A stretch of 28,665 nt of DNA from Saccharofermentans sp. (GTDB lineage Bacteria; Bacillota_A; Clostridia; Saccharofermentanales; Saccharofermentanaceae), in the NCBI GenBank assembly GCA_024695565.1, contig JAILHX010000033.1, positions 1 through 28,665 on the forward strand, written 5' to 3'. The notes below the pieces were generated by a model. The model had not been told where the DNA came from, did no database searches, and saw only the letters and a program-made list of their open reading frames with translations. This document shows positions 1 to 7,029 of the stretch, piece after piece; positions within the stretch are counted from its first letter, which is position 1, and each line of letters opens with the position of its first letter. The translations under genes and the position numbers were made by a program.

Positions 1-1
1 C

Positions 2-124
2 CAAAACAAAACTCCGTTTGACTTAATGCAAACGGAGCCGCAGAAAAAGCTGTTGGACACTCTCGGACTACATGCCATCCCGCCAGATGACGTAGTCCTG
101 AAACCTAAGTTGATTAAACACTAA
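2..124 (+). CDS. C-terminal end of an unidentified protein (possible transposase tail)
   Basis: One reading frame is open from the window edge to a TAA at 122-124 and gives 40 residues ending in KPKLIKH. The stretch QKKLLDTLGLHAIP recalls the leucine-rich tails of some IS4/IS1634-type transposases, which often end in a similar helix, but 40 residues are too few to decide. The gene starts outside the window. It runs towards the leftward gene cluster, so the two converge. A transposase here would fit the accessory look of the next 9 kb. The function is unproven. Confidence 0.4.
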   Translation, partial: QNKTPFDLMQTEPQKKLLDTLGLHAIPPDDVVLKPKLIKH

Positions 125-362
125 ACCAACCGTCAGGTCAGACAGCAAACAAGTGTTTTCAAGTTTCCTTTATGGTTACCATAACTTTTACAAATAAAAG
201 CGGTAACCTTTGTTTGCCATGCCTTGTTTCCGTGAAAAAACAACTAATTTAAGTGGATTATACACGATTTTGGCCCGGTTAACATCAGAAAAACGCTCTG
301 GTTTAAGGTGTATTATGTCTCGATCTTACGGGAATGAAATATTACTTATTCACTCAACGATC
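125..362. other. gene-free gap with short inverted repeat
   Basis: No convincing gene was seen between the two convergent reading frames. The gap is AT-rich. It holds TTATGGT-T-ACCATAA at 170-184 (7-bp arms) and a second half-site GGTAACC at about 202-208. A short hairpin ACTCAA/TTGAGT lies on the minus strand just past the stop of the VirD4-like gene, but it has no clear U-tract, so it is a poor terminator. Confidence 0.4.
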
Positions 363-1766
363 CTATTTTTTGAGTTCCGGATACAAACTTGTATAAAACG
401 GAAGCATCGAGCAGAACACCTTGTCATCCATCAGGACAAGTGCCTGGTGTGTCTTGAGCGCTGAGAGGCTGTCCTGCGTTATGAGCGGTTCGTTCTCTAT
501 ATGGTCACCGTAATCGACTTGACGCATTCCGCATATTCTTCCGTAATGAAGATACGTCTCATAATCAAGAGTCCTGAAAAAGATCGTCGTACTGCAGTTC
601 GATGCCAAGGTGTTTGCCATCGCCGGTCCGAACAGATCTATAAGCTGAGAGTAGCTCTGCAGGATCAGGTGAATGCGTATGCCGTAAGATCTTCCAGCCG
701 TTATCAGTTCGCTGATCAACGGGATGGTCTTGCCGATAGTGCCGAACTCTTCGAGCAGGAAGGTAGTCTCAGTGGGAAGTCTGTTGTCGGGATGCTGTGA
801 TGCGGCCCTGAACAACTGCTGCGCAAACTGATTGCAGATGATTCCCGCAAGCTTGTCGTAAGCATGCGTATGAATCGGGATAACAATAAATACAGCGCAG
901 GGAGTTTTCCCGTTAAAACTGCTGATGTTAACGTCATCACCTGAGTGGAGTTTTCGCATGTCACCCGATCCGATAAACTTGGTCAGATGCGAATTAATAA
1001 CGGAGACAATATCGCGCAGCACTTTCAAATCGTTTGAAAGAGCGGCCGACATACCTTCTCTGGCGATTATTGCGACCTCATCGTCACCTTGAATATATCT
1101 TTCGATTTTCCTCAAGTGGGTCTGAATGTTTGAACCGCGAAAAAAACTTGGTTCATCCTCATCTTCCTCATCGTGAAACATCGGTACGCAGCCGTTAATA
1201 TGATTGCTGAGTGTAATAGGATTAACGTCGTTCAGAAATGTAGTCAGCGCAAGAAACACCGCTCTTGTGGTATTGAGTGCCGAGTTGTCCCAAAACGGAT
1301 CCTGCAAACGGATACCGGATTCTTTAAACAGCGCATCGAGGGTCGACTCGAGCAATTCAAAACCGATAGTCTTATCTTCCGGCTTGTCGCTCCTGAGAAG
1401 AATGGTGATATATGAGAAAATGTTGAACCTGAAGGAATGCTTCGGATCGGTCAGATCGATCACGATCTTTCTGTAATTCTTCGGAACGTGATTTCCTATT
1501 ACATCAAGGAGCTGACCTTTTGGATCGATCGCAATAAGAGACTTTCCTGCCTTGATCGTATTGTATGCTTCCGTGAGAGATCCGGAGGTTGTCTTTCCGC
1601 TTCCCGTGATGCCATAAGTAATGATGTGCCTTGTGGAACTATCCACGCGAACCTCGCCGTCAGGAGAACTGTAAACGACAGGACCGGGATTATACTTCTT
1701 GCCGTTAAACAGTTCTGATGTCTCTTCTCTGATCTGGTCTTTTTCAAGAAATCTTTTGTCTCTCAT
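363..1766 (-). CDS. VirD4/TraG-like P-loop ATPase, short soluble form
   Basis: The 467-residue protein carries a Walker A motif GITGSGKT (52-59) and a late Walker B-like FLLEEFG (336-342). The following stretch TAGRSYGI...LQSYSQLIDLFG is typical of the TraM-recognition part of type IV coupling proteins. Family members normally pump DNA or protein substrates at the inner membrane and are about 600 residues long with N-terminal membrane helices. This one begins only about 50 residues before Walker A and has no membrane helix, so it should be soluble. The usual Walker B aspartate is Glu (E339). Its ATG overlaps the stop of the preceding gene by four bases (ATGA), with GGAGGAATTGCC just before it, so the two are translationally coupled. 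It is the last gene of the cluster. No relaxase or secretion-channel gene is in view, so a conjugation role is doubtful. Confidence 0.8.
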   Translation of the reverse strand: MRDKRFLEKDQIREETSELFNGKKYNPGPVVYSSPDGEVRVDSSTRHIITYGITGSGKTTSGSLTEAYNTIKAGKSLIAIDPKGQLLDVIGNHVPKNYRKIVIDLTDPKHSFRFNIFSYITILLRSDKPEDKTIGFELLESTLDALFKESGIRLQDPFWDNSALNTTRAVFLALTTFLNDVNPITLSNHINGCVPMFHDEEDEDEPSFFRGSNIQTHLRKIERYIQGDDEVAIIAREGMSAALSNDLKVLRDIVSVINSHLTKFIGSGDMRKLHSGDDVNISSFNGKTPCAVFIVIPIHTHAYDKLAGIICNQFAQQLFRAASQHPDNRLPTETTFLLEEFGTIGKTIPLISELITAGRSYGIRIHLILQSYSQLIDLFGPAMANTLASNCSTTIFFRTLDYETYLHYGRICGMRQVDYGDHIENEPLITQDSLSALKTHQALVLMDDKVFCSMLPFYTSLYPELKK

Positions 1767-2173
1767 ATGGCAATTCCTCCTTCAATTATGTTGATGTCCA
1801 TCTCGTTTGACAGGTATTCGATAAGCTGATCTTTGCGTCTGCATAATTCAGGATCAAAAAGGATCTGAACATCAGCACTGTCCTTTAACCTGTTCGCCCA
1901 GCGGATTACCTGCTGCATCGATTCCTCTTCAAATGCATCTGAAATATCGCTTATATCAATAAGAACCACGCCATCGTAAGTGTTAGTCAGGATCGCCTCC
2001 GTGCTTAAAACAGAAAGCCGTTTTCTGTTTAAGGCAGGATCCTCAAGTGCTGTAACGGCAAGGCCGGGAGTCGGGTTAAGGATAACCCGGCCCTTGCTGA
2101 TCTCTTCCTTTGCCATACCGATTGCCAACTGTCCCAAGTCTTTTTCGACAGGTCGAAAACTAAGTCTTATCAT
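1763..2173 (-). CDS. hypothetical protein between ClpP and the VirD4-like ATPase
   Basis: The protein has 136 residues from the ATG at 2173, which I prefer because GGGGTG lies seven bases upstream. In-frame ATG (2179) and GTG (2182) codons are alternatives. I do not recognise it. It has no membrane helix or signal peptide. Alternating hydrophobic stretches such as YDGVVLIDISDI and DVQILFDPE look like beta strands of an alpha/beta fold and are followed by helices, but no nucleotide-binding motif is visible. It starts 15 bases after the clpP stop and overlaps the ATPase start by four bases. An adaptor or partner of the two enzymes is an inference from position only. Confidence 0.7.
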   Translation of the reverse strand: MIRLSFRPVEKDLGQLAIGMAKEEISKGRVILNPTPGLAVTALEDPALNRKRLSVLSTEAILTNTYDGVVLIDISDISDAFEEESMQQVIRWANRLKDSADVQILFDPELCRRKDQLIEYLSNEMDINIIEGGIAI

Positions 2174-2188
2174 AAGCATCACCCCACT

Positions 2189-2773
2189 TTATAGATCTTC
2201 CGGATAACCGATCTTGTCGACTATCCCGTACTTAAGAGCCTCTTTGGCTCCCATGATGTAATCGCGTTCGATGTCTTTCGCAATCTGTTTTGCCGAAGTG
2301 GTCGTCGTCTCGGCCAAATAATCAATCAAGTCGTTCTTTGCCTGCTTGCCCAATGTATAGGCAATCTCTGCATCTGTTACCTGGCCCGAAAACCCAATTA
2401 TCGGCTGATGTATCAGCACCTTCGCGCGGCTTGTGATATAGCGGGATCCCCTGGTTCCGGACGCCAGCAAAATGCTTGCCATTGAAGCTACAAGGCCTGT
2501 TGCGACAGTAGCGACTTCGATGCCGTTCTCCTGGCATTCGGTGATCGCATCGATCATGGCATTTCCGTCTGAGACAGAGCCTCCGGGGCTGTTGATCAGG
2601 ATTGTGATCCTGTCTTTTGACTTAAGCGCGAGGGCCTTCATGGTCAAAACAAACTCTGAAGCCAAAGGCGTCGATATCGGCTCGTCGATAGTGATCAAGC
2701 GCTGCTTGTTAGCCATAAGGTCTCTTACCGGGAAAACGCCGTCTTTCCCGTTTATCTTAGCGATTACATTCAT
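2189..2773 (-). CDS. clpP: ClpP-family serine protease (accessory)
   Basis: This 194-residue protein aligns along its whole length with ClpP, the barrel-shaped peptidase fed by AAA+ unfoldases. The catalytic triad is complete: Ser97 in GLVASMASILLA, His122 in LIHQP, and Asp171 in ERDYIMGAKEAL. These fall at the same numbers as in mature E. coli ClpP. The oligomerisation and substrate-loop motif INSPGGSV is at 60-67. The strand that in housekeeping ClpP supplies two tyrosines to the unfoldase-docking groove reads ITILIN here, so both are lost (Thr57, Leu59). The start has a strong AAGGAGG site. It lies 15 bases after the sigma-like gene and is followed by the 136-residue unknown and the VirD4-like ATPase. 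No clpX or clpC gene is nearby. A phage or plasmid style accessory ClpP is likely. Confidence 0.9.
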   Translation of the reverse strand: MNVIAKINGKDGVFPVRDLMANKQRLITIDEPISTPLASEFVLTMKALALKSKDRITILINSPGGSVSDGNAMIDAITECQENGIEVATVATGLVASMASILLASGTRGSRYITSRAKVLIHQPIIGFSGQVTDAEIAYTLGKQAKNDLIDYLAETTTTSAKQIAKDIERDYIMGAKEALKYGIVDKIGYPEDL

Positions 2774-2787
2774 AAGGTCCTCCTTTC

Positions 2788-3081
2788 TTATGCGCAGGTA
2801 TCGCGCCCGTCGCAGCCGTCCATGATGTAGTCGATGATCGCTTCCCTGATCTTGTTTTCGACATACTCGCGAAAACTAGTATCGGAAAATATACTGTATG
2901 AATCGATTGCATCTGTTATCGCCTTGGAAGCAACACCGACCATCTCGTCTCTGTCACCGATAGGAAGGCTGTCAATGATATCCAATGCGTAGTCGATGTT
3001 TTCAAGAGCAAGCTCTGTGATTGCATCGGGGTAACCGTTCTGTGCCATAGAAATAAGACTAAGTAAGCGATAGCGTTCCAT
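2788..3081 (-). CDS. small protein resembling sigma-70 region 2
   Basis: The 97-residue product starts at an ATG with an AAGGAGG site eight bases upstream. A longer reading frame to 3153 would run into the CAP gene and lacks such a site. The sequence is helical and follows the sigma-70 region 2 pattern. There is an A-x-x-G spacing with a following L and N (AQNGYPDAITELALENIDYA), an acidic DEMV where sigma factors have DLIQ, and then AITDAIDSYS...FREYVENKIREAI in place of the usual GL-KA-D-FD...FSTYA-W-IR-AI. Regions 1, 3 and 4 are absent, so it cannot recognise a -35 element as a normal sigma factor does. It might bind core polymerase or be a regulator derived from a sigma factor. The match is by eye, and the rest of the function is inference. 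Confidence 0.7.
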   Translation of the reverse strand: MERYRLLSLISMAQNGYPDAITELALENIDYALDIIDSLPIGDRDEMVGVASKAITDAIDSYSIFSDTSFREYVENKIREAIIDYIMDGCDGRDTCA

Positions 3082-3094
3082 AAATTTTTCCTCC

Positions 3095-4441
3095 TTAAAT
3101 GTCTGTCTGGTCTTCGCCGGGTACTTCAGCAGATGTTTCAGCAGGTACTTCATCCGGCTGTGTTTCTGTCGGTTCTACTGTTTCTGTTGTTTCAGATGTT
3201 TCTGGTGTTTCAGGTGCAGTGGTTTCTGCTGCGCCAGTTGGATAATCTGTGTATCTTTCCGCATAGGTTTCGCCGCATTTCGTACAACGGAAGTAATCGT
3301 ATTCATCGTTGTCACCGGTGTATTCCCAATCGTGTTCACAGCCGTTGTCGGGCGGTTCCTGTGGATACTGCGGTTCCGTTGGAACTGTATCTGAAGGTGC
3401 GGGCGTGGGTGTTGCACTGCCTACATATACGTCAATGGTCTCGTGACAATACTCACACTCTCTGACATCAATCAGGTTGTAGTAGTTATCTACCCGCTGT
3501 TCTATCGTTACCCAGTTGTGATGGCACTGATCGGGATCCTCGTAACCGGAGTCAGGACTGTATCCGTAATTACTTTGGATCTGTCCGTAACATGCATATG
3601 TTTTTCCGTTGTAATACAGCACGCCTACTACCGCATCTATCGAGCTTAAGCCCGCACTGCTGGTGCATCCACCCATGAGTAAGGCGTAGTGTCCGGGAGA
3701 GTTCTGCCAACAGTAAACTATGGCAGAAGCATCTACTTCACCGCCTGCGTTATAGAGGCATTCAGAACCCAAGCCTGAACCGCTTGCCGAATTGTGAGAC
3801 CAGTCTGTAATTATCTCTTTGCATCGTGTATGAGCTTTGTTCCACGCTTCTTCAGAGCTTGCCCTGACAATGGGAACGTAGTACACGCACTGACTTCTTA
3901 CAGCTTCTGCCTTGCGAAGCCCGTTTATGAGCTCGATACATTCGTCTTCGATATCGCTTCTGAAAACGTAATCGGAGGATGTCGCAGGCTCTACGGGAAT
4001 GTATTCGTCTTCATATATTTCCTCTTCGGTTTCAGCAGTTGACGTTGATTGCTCCCCGCTTGTTGCTTCCGGTGTTGAGACAGGTATGGAAATGCCTCCG
4101 GGAATCTGTCTGCTTTCAGAAGAACTGCTATCGTCTGCTTCATGAATATCAGCTGTAAGATCGCTGTCGGCTTCAGAAGTCTGAGCCTCGGTCTCATACG
4201 ATGACTGAATCTCTTCTGCAGATCCAGAGGACTCCGCCGGTTCTTCATTGGAAACCAATGCTTCTGCTATCTCCAGGTCGTCACAGCCTTCTGCCTGCAA
4301 TGTCTCGATGAGCTCGATCTCTTCCTGAGCGATCTCAACGCCGGCCGGCTGATTCTCTTCGTATAAATCGCAGCTTGCAAGTGGTACTATGGCAATCGCC
4401 GCTGCTAACGATACCGCACAAACCTTTACAAACCTTTTCAT
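3095..4441 (-). CDS. CAP/SCP-domain lipoprotein with cysteine-rich modules
   Basis: The 448-residue protein opens with a signal peptide and lipobox LASC, with lipidated Cys24. Residues 35-62 form a short acidic helical module. Residues 70-155 are Ser/Glu/Thr-rich and look disordered. A CAP domain follows at about 165-288, with the family landmarks His216 (WSHNS), Glu227 (GSECLYNAG) and WQNSPGHYALLM around His251. Two related C/H-rich modules come next (about 306-332 and 368-389), each with a CEH/CHH-x-W start and a later C-x-x-C pair, as in many clostridial surface proteins. The tail is Thr/Pro/Glu-rich. CAP proteins are secreted and are usually linked to adhesion or host contact, but their reaction is mostly unknown. 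It lies between the 47-residue gene and the sigma-like gene, 13 bases from the latter, so it appears to belong to the same transcript. Confidence 0.85.
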   Translation of the reverse strand: MKRFVKVCAVSLAAAIAIVPLASCDLYEENQPAGVEIAQEEIELIETLQAEGCDDLEIAEALVSNEEPAESSGSAEEIQSSYETEAQTSEADSDLTADIHEADDSSSSESRQIPGGISIPVSTPEATSGEQSTSTAETEEEIYEDEYIPVEPATSSDYVFRSDIEDECIELINGLRKAEAVRSQCVYYVPIVRASSEEAWNKAHTRCKEIITDWSHNSASGSGLGSECLYNAGGEVDASAIVYCWQNSPGHYALLMGGCTSSAGLSSIDAVVGVLYYNGKTYACYGQIQSNYGYSPDSGYEDPDQCHHNWVTIEQRVDNYYNLIDVRECEYCHETIDVYVGSATPTPAPSDTVPTEPQYPQEPPDNGCEHDWEYTGDNDEYDYFRCTKCGETYAERYTDYPTGAAETTAPETPETSETTETVEPTETQPDEVPAETSAEVPGEDQTDI

Positions 4442-4465
4442 AATGTTACCTTCTTTCTACTGTGA

Positions 4466-4609
4466 TCAAGCTGCCTGATTGAGTTCAGTGTCGCCTGATT
4501 CGCTGCCCTCTGCTTCTTTAAGAAGCTCCCAAATAGTGATCTGATGATGTTCTTCTTCAAGGATGTCCCAGATTGAGATCTGGCCTTTGATAACGTCGCA
4601 ATAAGTCAT
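4466..4609 (-). CDS. 47-residue protein with two tandem QIxIW motifs
   Basis: An ATG at 4609 with GAAAGGA eight bases upstream opens a 47-codon frame ending at TGA 4466-4468. Residues 10-20 and 23-33 are near copies: QISIWDILEEE and QITIWELLKEA. Each begins with a Q-I-S/T-I-W pentapeptide close to the beta sliding clamp binding consensus QL(S/D)LF. The rest is acidic and uncharged tail (ending ELNQAA), with one cysteine (C4). It is the first gene of the leftward cluster, 24 bases before the CAP lipoprotein start. Both the reading frame and the repeat are seen directly. Clamp binding is inference. It could instead be a docking peptide for another partner. Confidence 0.7.
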   Translation of the reverse strand: MTYCDVIKGQISIWDILEEEHHQITIWELLKEAEGSESGDTELNQAA

Positions 4610-4635
4610 ATGTTTAGTCCTTTCTTTTAAATTCT

Positions 4636-4651
4636 CGAAAACCGGTTTTCG
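4636..4651. promoter_or_regulatory. perfect 16-bp palindrome before the six-gene cluster
   Basis: CGAAAACCGGTTTTCG is a perfect inverted repeat. It lies 26 bases upstream of the start of the 47-residue gene and within its likely leader or promoter. It could be an operator for a dimeric regulator or a small hairpin in the 5' leader. No regulator gene is adjacent. The gap 4610-4847 separates this cluster from a rightward gene, so it should hold both promoters, but I could not assign -35/-10 pairs with confidence. Confidence 0.5.
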
Positions 4652-4847
4652 CTTTGTTAGCCACAGTGTAGCAAGTTAGAAAAAATTTCGATTGTTAAAA
4701 ATTGATTTACCGATTTCGGGGAAGAGATGCTACAATTCAGATAGCAAGATAACTGCACAGAGGTTTTAATAAAAGGCATGTGTCACAATGAATTCACGGA
4801 TTTTTGTCCCACATTTATTGTTTAGCAGTTTTGACGGGTAACGGTAC

Positions 4848-5891
4848 ATGAGCAAAAAGGGCAAGACAAAATCAGACGTCATAGAGGACCTGAGAAGGAT
4901 CTACAGGGATATAAAAGACCCCGCGCTTATGTCTGCCCGTGATAAGAATATAAGTATATTTATTCTTTATGTGGCTACCATCTGCTGCAGGAATGAGACT
5001 GGCAAGCGAAAGGTCAGAAATGAGGGCTCCGGTTCAAACGGATATAAACAGCTCAGGGGGTATACTAACTTTCCCAAAAATGTATCCGGACCATGTTATG
5101 TTCTTTTTTCCAGGGTGATGAACGAAAAGAAAACCGACCGCTCCAAAGTCAAACCGAAAGATTTTGACAGGCTGAGCAATGCCGTGTTTTACAAATATGT
5201 GGTTAAGATCGATGGCAAAGAGACAGAAGATAACAATTTGTGGATTAACGATTTATTGACTGAAAATTATGTAGAGTTGCTGAATAATGATTCGTTGATT
5301 GAAGAAATGAAAGAAGATATCGATATCAGTGGATTGGATTCTTCCATCGACGATGAAGCACGTAAAGATTGTGATAAATTACAGCTATTTCCTCTAATTA
5401 AATATATTAATGAGAAATTAGCTATCGATCCGTGGGACAGGAGCAAGGAATATGTTGAAAGAATAGTCACAAGATATGAGTTTCATATCTTAGAAGAGCA
5501 TATTGATGAGTTAGAAGATTACGACGATTGGTTCGATGCCTACAAAGATTTGTGTCTTCCTAAAAGATTACTAGATGATTTAGTAAGGATTGCAAAAGGC
5601 GAATCTGCATACATGCCTATAACCATATACGAAGTCTTAAGCGAAAGCTTGAAGCAGAATCTTAGTGCAGAAAATGATTCCCGGCAGAAATATGCCCCGC
5701 TTGAATATATAAGAAATCTGGAAGAAAGAATGCAATACCGGTTTGACGGGATAAGTCCCACGCTTATAGATGACTGTTATAAGGATCTTATTAAAAGACT
5801 TGATAACAGCAGGAATTATGGTGATTGCAGGAAAAAGGAGCAGAGAGAAGCCAAGGGTATCCCTGTATTGGACATTCAAGTTAAGGCTTAG
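4848..5891 (+). CDS. hypothetical protein, 347 residues
   Basis: I do not recognise this protein. It has no signal peptide or membrane helix and is hydrophilic and charged. It starts with a basic stretch (SKKGKTKSD) and has a Cys-Cys pair near residue 46. A Gly/Tyr-rich segment follows (about 60-85, GSGSNGYKQLRGYTNFPKN). The long helical, Asp/Glu-rich remainder contains HILEEHIDELEDYDDWFDAYKD. The middle part is AT-richer in codon choice than the flanking genes, which suggests recent arrival. The ribosome site before the ATG is weak (GGGTAACGGTAC). It is transcribed away from the ClpP/VirD4-like cluster across a 238-base gap and ends before a hairpin terminator. An accessory or defence role is possible from position, but nothing in the sequence proves it. 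Confidence 0.65.
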   Translation: MSKKGKTKSDVIEDLRRIYRDIKDPALMSARDKNISIFILYVATICCRNETGKRKVRNEGSGSNGYKQLRGYTNFPKNVSGPCYVLFSRVMNEKKTDRSKVKPKDFDRLSNAVFYKYVVKIDGKETEDNNLWINDLLTENYVELLNNDSLIEEMKEDIDISGLDSSIDDEARKDCDKLQLFPLIKYINEKLAIDPWDRSKEYVERIVTRYEFHILEEHIDELEDYDDWFDAYKDLCLPKRLLDDLVRIAKGESAYMPITIYEVLSESLKQNLSAENDSRQKYAPLEYIRNLEERMQYRFDGISPTLIDDCYKDLIKRLDNSRNYGDCRKKEQREAKGIPVLDIQVKA

Positions 5892-5948
5892 AGACAGGGT
5901 AATCGCCCGAGACTCAAAAGTGTAGTCAAACACCCTCAAATACTCTCA

Positions 5949-5980
5949 AAAAAGTCTTTTCCCGGCAAAAGAGACTTTTT
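5949..5980 (+). terminator. hairpin terminator after the 347-residue gene
   Basis: AAAAAGTCTTTT, a six-base loop CCCGGC, and AAAAGAGACTTTTT form a stem with a two-base bulge that ends in a T-run. It follows the rightward gene by about 60 bases. It sits inside a cluster of GAGAC/GTCTC motifs (5891-6020), and CCC-GAGACT at 5905-5914 is mirrored by AGTCTCAGGG at 6015-6024. Confidence 0.5.
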
Positions 5981-6056
5981 CGAGTAGTACAATCACCCAA
6001 AACAGTCTCTTTTTAGTCTCAGGGTTTTCGAAGGGCCTTAATCACTTTTCTCACAC

Positions 6057-6090
6057 AAGAAAAACACGGCTATCGTGTGATAGCCGTGTT
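6057..6090 (-). terminator. terminator of the duplicated-domain secreted protein gene
   Basis: On the minus strand an 11-bp perfect stem (AACACGGCTAT / ATAGCCGTGTT) with a six-base loop is followed by TTTTTCTTG. It lies 25 bases past the stop of the gene at 6115-7029. Confidence 0.8.
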
Positions 6091-6114
6091 CGCATACTGA
6101 TTTAGAATAACTGA

Positions 6115-7029
6115 TTATGCGGCATAGAAAGAGATTTCATCACTCTCGGTAATTGTGCTGTAGCTGTCCGCATCAATAATCCTGAATGTCAACGTGATTT
6201 CTTCGACTGAAGTGATGTCGTTTTCTTCAAGTTCAGAACTCAAGAGTGTAATGCTGTCATAAGCCATCTTGCCATCATATACAGTAGAACTGAATATTGC
6301 AGAATTCATAGTGAATCCGTTTACTGAGAGATTATCTACATGGATAACAACATTTGTTCCGGAATTGTTCTCGATGTAGAGCAATACTGCTGCACCCCAG
6401 AAATCGGAATCATCAACATATTTGCCGACGATCTTGATGCCATCTTCCTCATACAATACCTGTCCTGCATCATCAACAGTTGTATCCATCTGATCATACA
6501 TTGATGTTCTGATCGTGATGCAATCGGGATCTGCAATTGCATCCCATGTATCTGAATCATAAATGTGGAAATAAATCTCAACTTGACCGATTGTCTCAAT
6601 GCCGGCTGCCTTGAGCTGAGATGACAACAGATTCATCGTCTCATTAGTTTTCTTTCCTGCAGCGACCTCGGCAACAAACAAGTCTGTAATCATATAATTG
6701 TTGACGATAAGAGCAGTACAACCAACGGTAATGTTCTGTTCGGTGTCATTCTCTATCAGGAACTTGATGCCATCACCCCAGATTGAATCACTTGTATATT
6801 CCTTGGCAGTAATCTTAACGCCGCCTTCATCATATACAACTTCTTCTTCAATAGTCGGTGTTGATGGTGCAGCCTCAGTAGTTGTTGTCGTAGCTTGTGT
6901 AGTTGAATCCGCATTTGTTCCCGAAGTATCCGAAATATCTTTCTTTGAACCTGAGGAACTGCTGCCCATAGCGAATGACATAAAAATGCTAATCGCCATT
7001 ATGATCGCTAAAACCTGACTTTTCTTCAT
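6115..7029 (-). CDS. secreted protein with two tandem copies of an unknown domain
   Basis: The 304-residue protein has a basic start and hydrophobic core (MKKSQVLAIIMAISIFMSFAMG) without a lipobox cysteine, so it is exported or membrane-tethered. A Ser/Thr-rich linker (about 23-62) leads to two tandem copies of a domain of roughly 110 residues. The first runs from VVYDEGGVKITAKEY and the second from VLYEEDGIKIVGKYV. They share the order W-G, (F/Y)-IEN, VN-(Y/F)-M, NLLSSQL/TLLSSEL, (E/T)-(I/L)-(Y/T)-F-(H/R)-I-D, and D-I. The pattern looks like a beta-sandwich, and no catalytic motif is visible. A strong GGAGG site for this gene lies inside the end of the upstream membrane gene, with a 41-base overlap, so both are co-transcribed. 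It ends with a clear terminator. Function is unknown, and a surface or envelope-stress role is inference. Confidence 0.75.
   Translation of the reverse strand: MKKSQVLAIIMAISIFMSFAMGSSSSGSKKDISDTSGTNADSTTQATTTTTEAAPSTPTIEEEVVYDEGGVKITAKEYTSDSIWGDGIKFLIENDTEQNITVGCTALIVNNYMITDLFVAEVAAGKKTNETMNLLSSQLKAAGIETIGQVEIYFHIYDSDTWDAIADPDCITIRTSMYDQMDTTVDDAGQVLYEEDGIKIVGKYVDDSDFWGAAVLLYIENNSGTNVVIHVDNLSVNGFTMNSAIFSSTVYDGKMAYDSITLLSSELEENDITSVEEITLTFRIIDADSYSTITESDEISFYAA

Noticed and set aside
3082..3153. Upstream extension of the sigma-like gene
   Set aside because: The extension overlaps the CAP gene end and lacks a ribosome site, while AAGGAGG stands right before the ATG at 3081.
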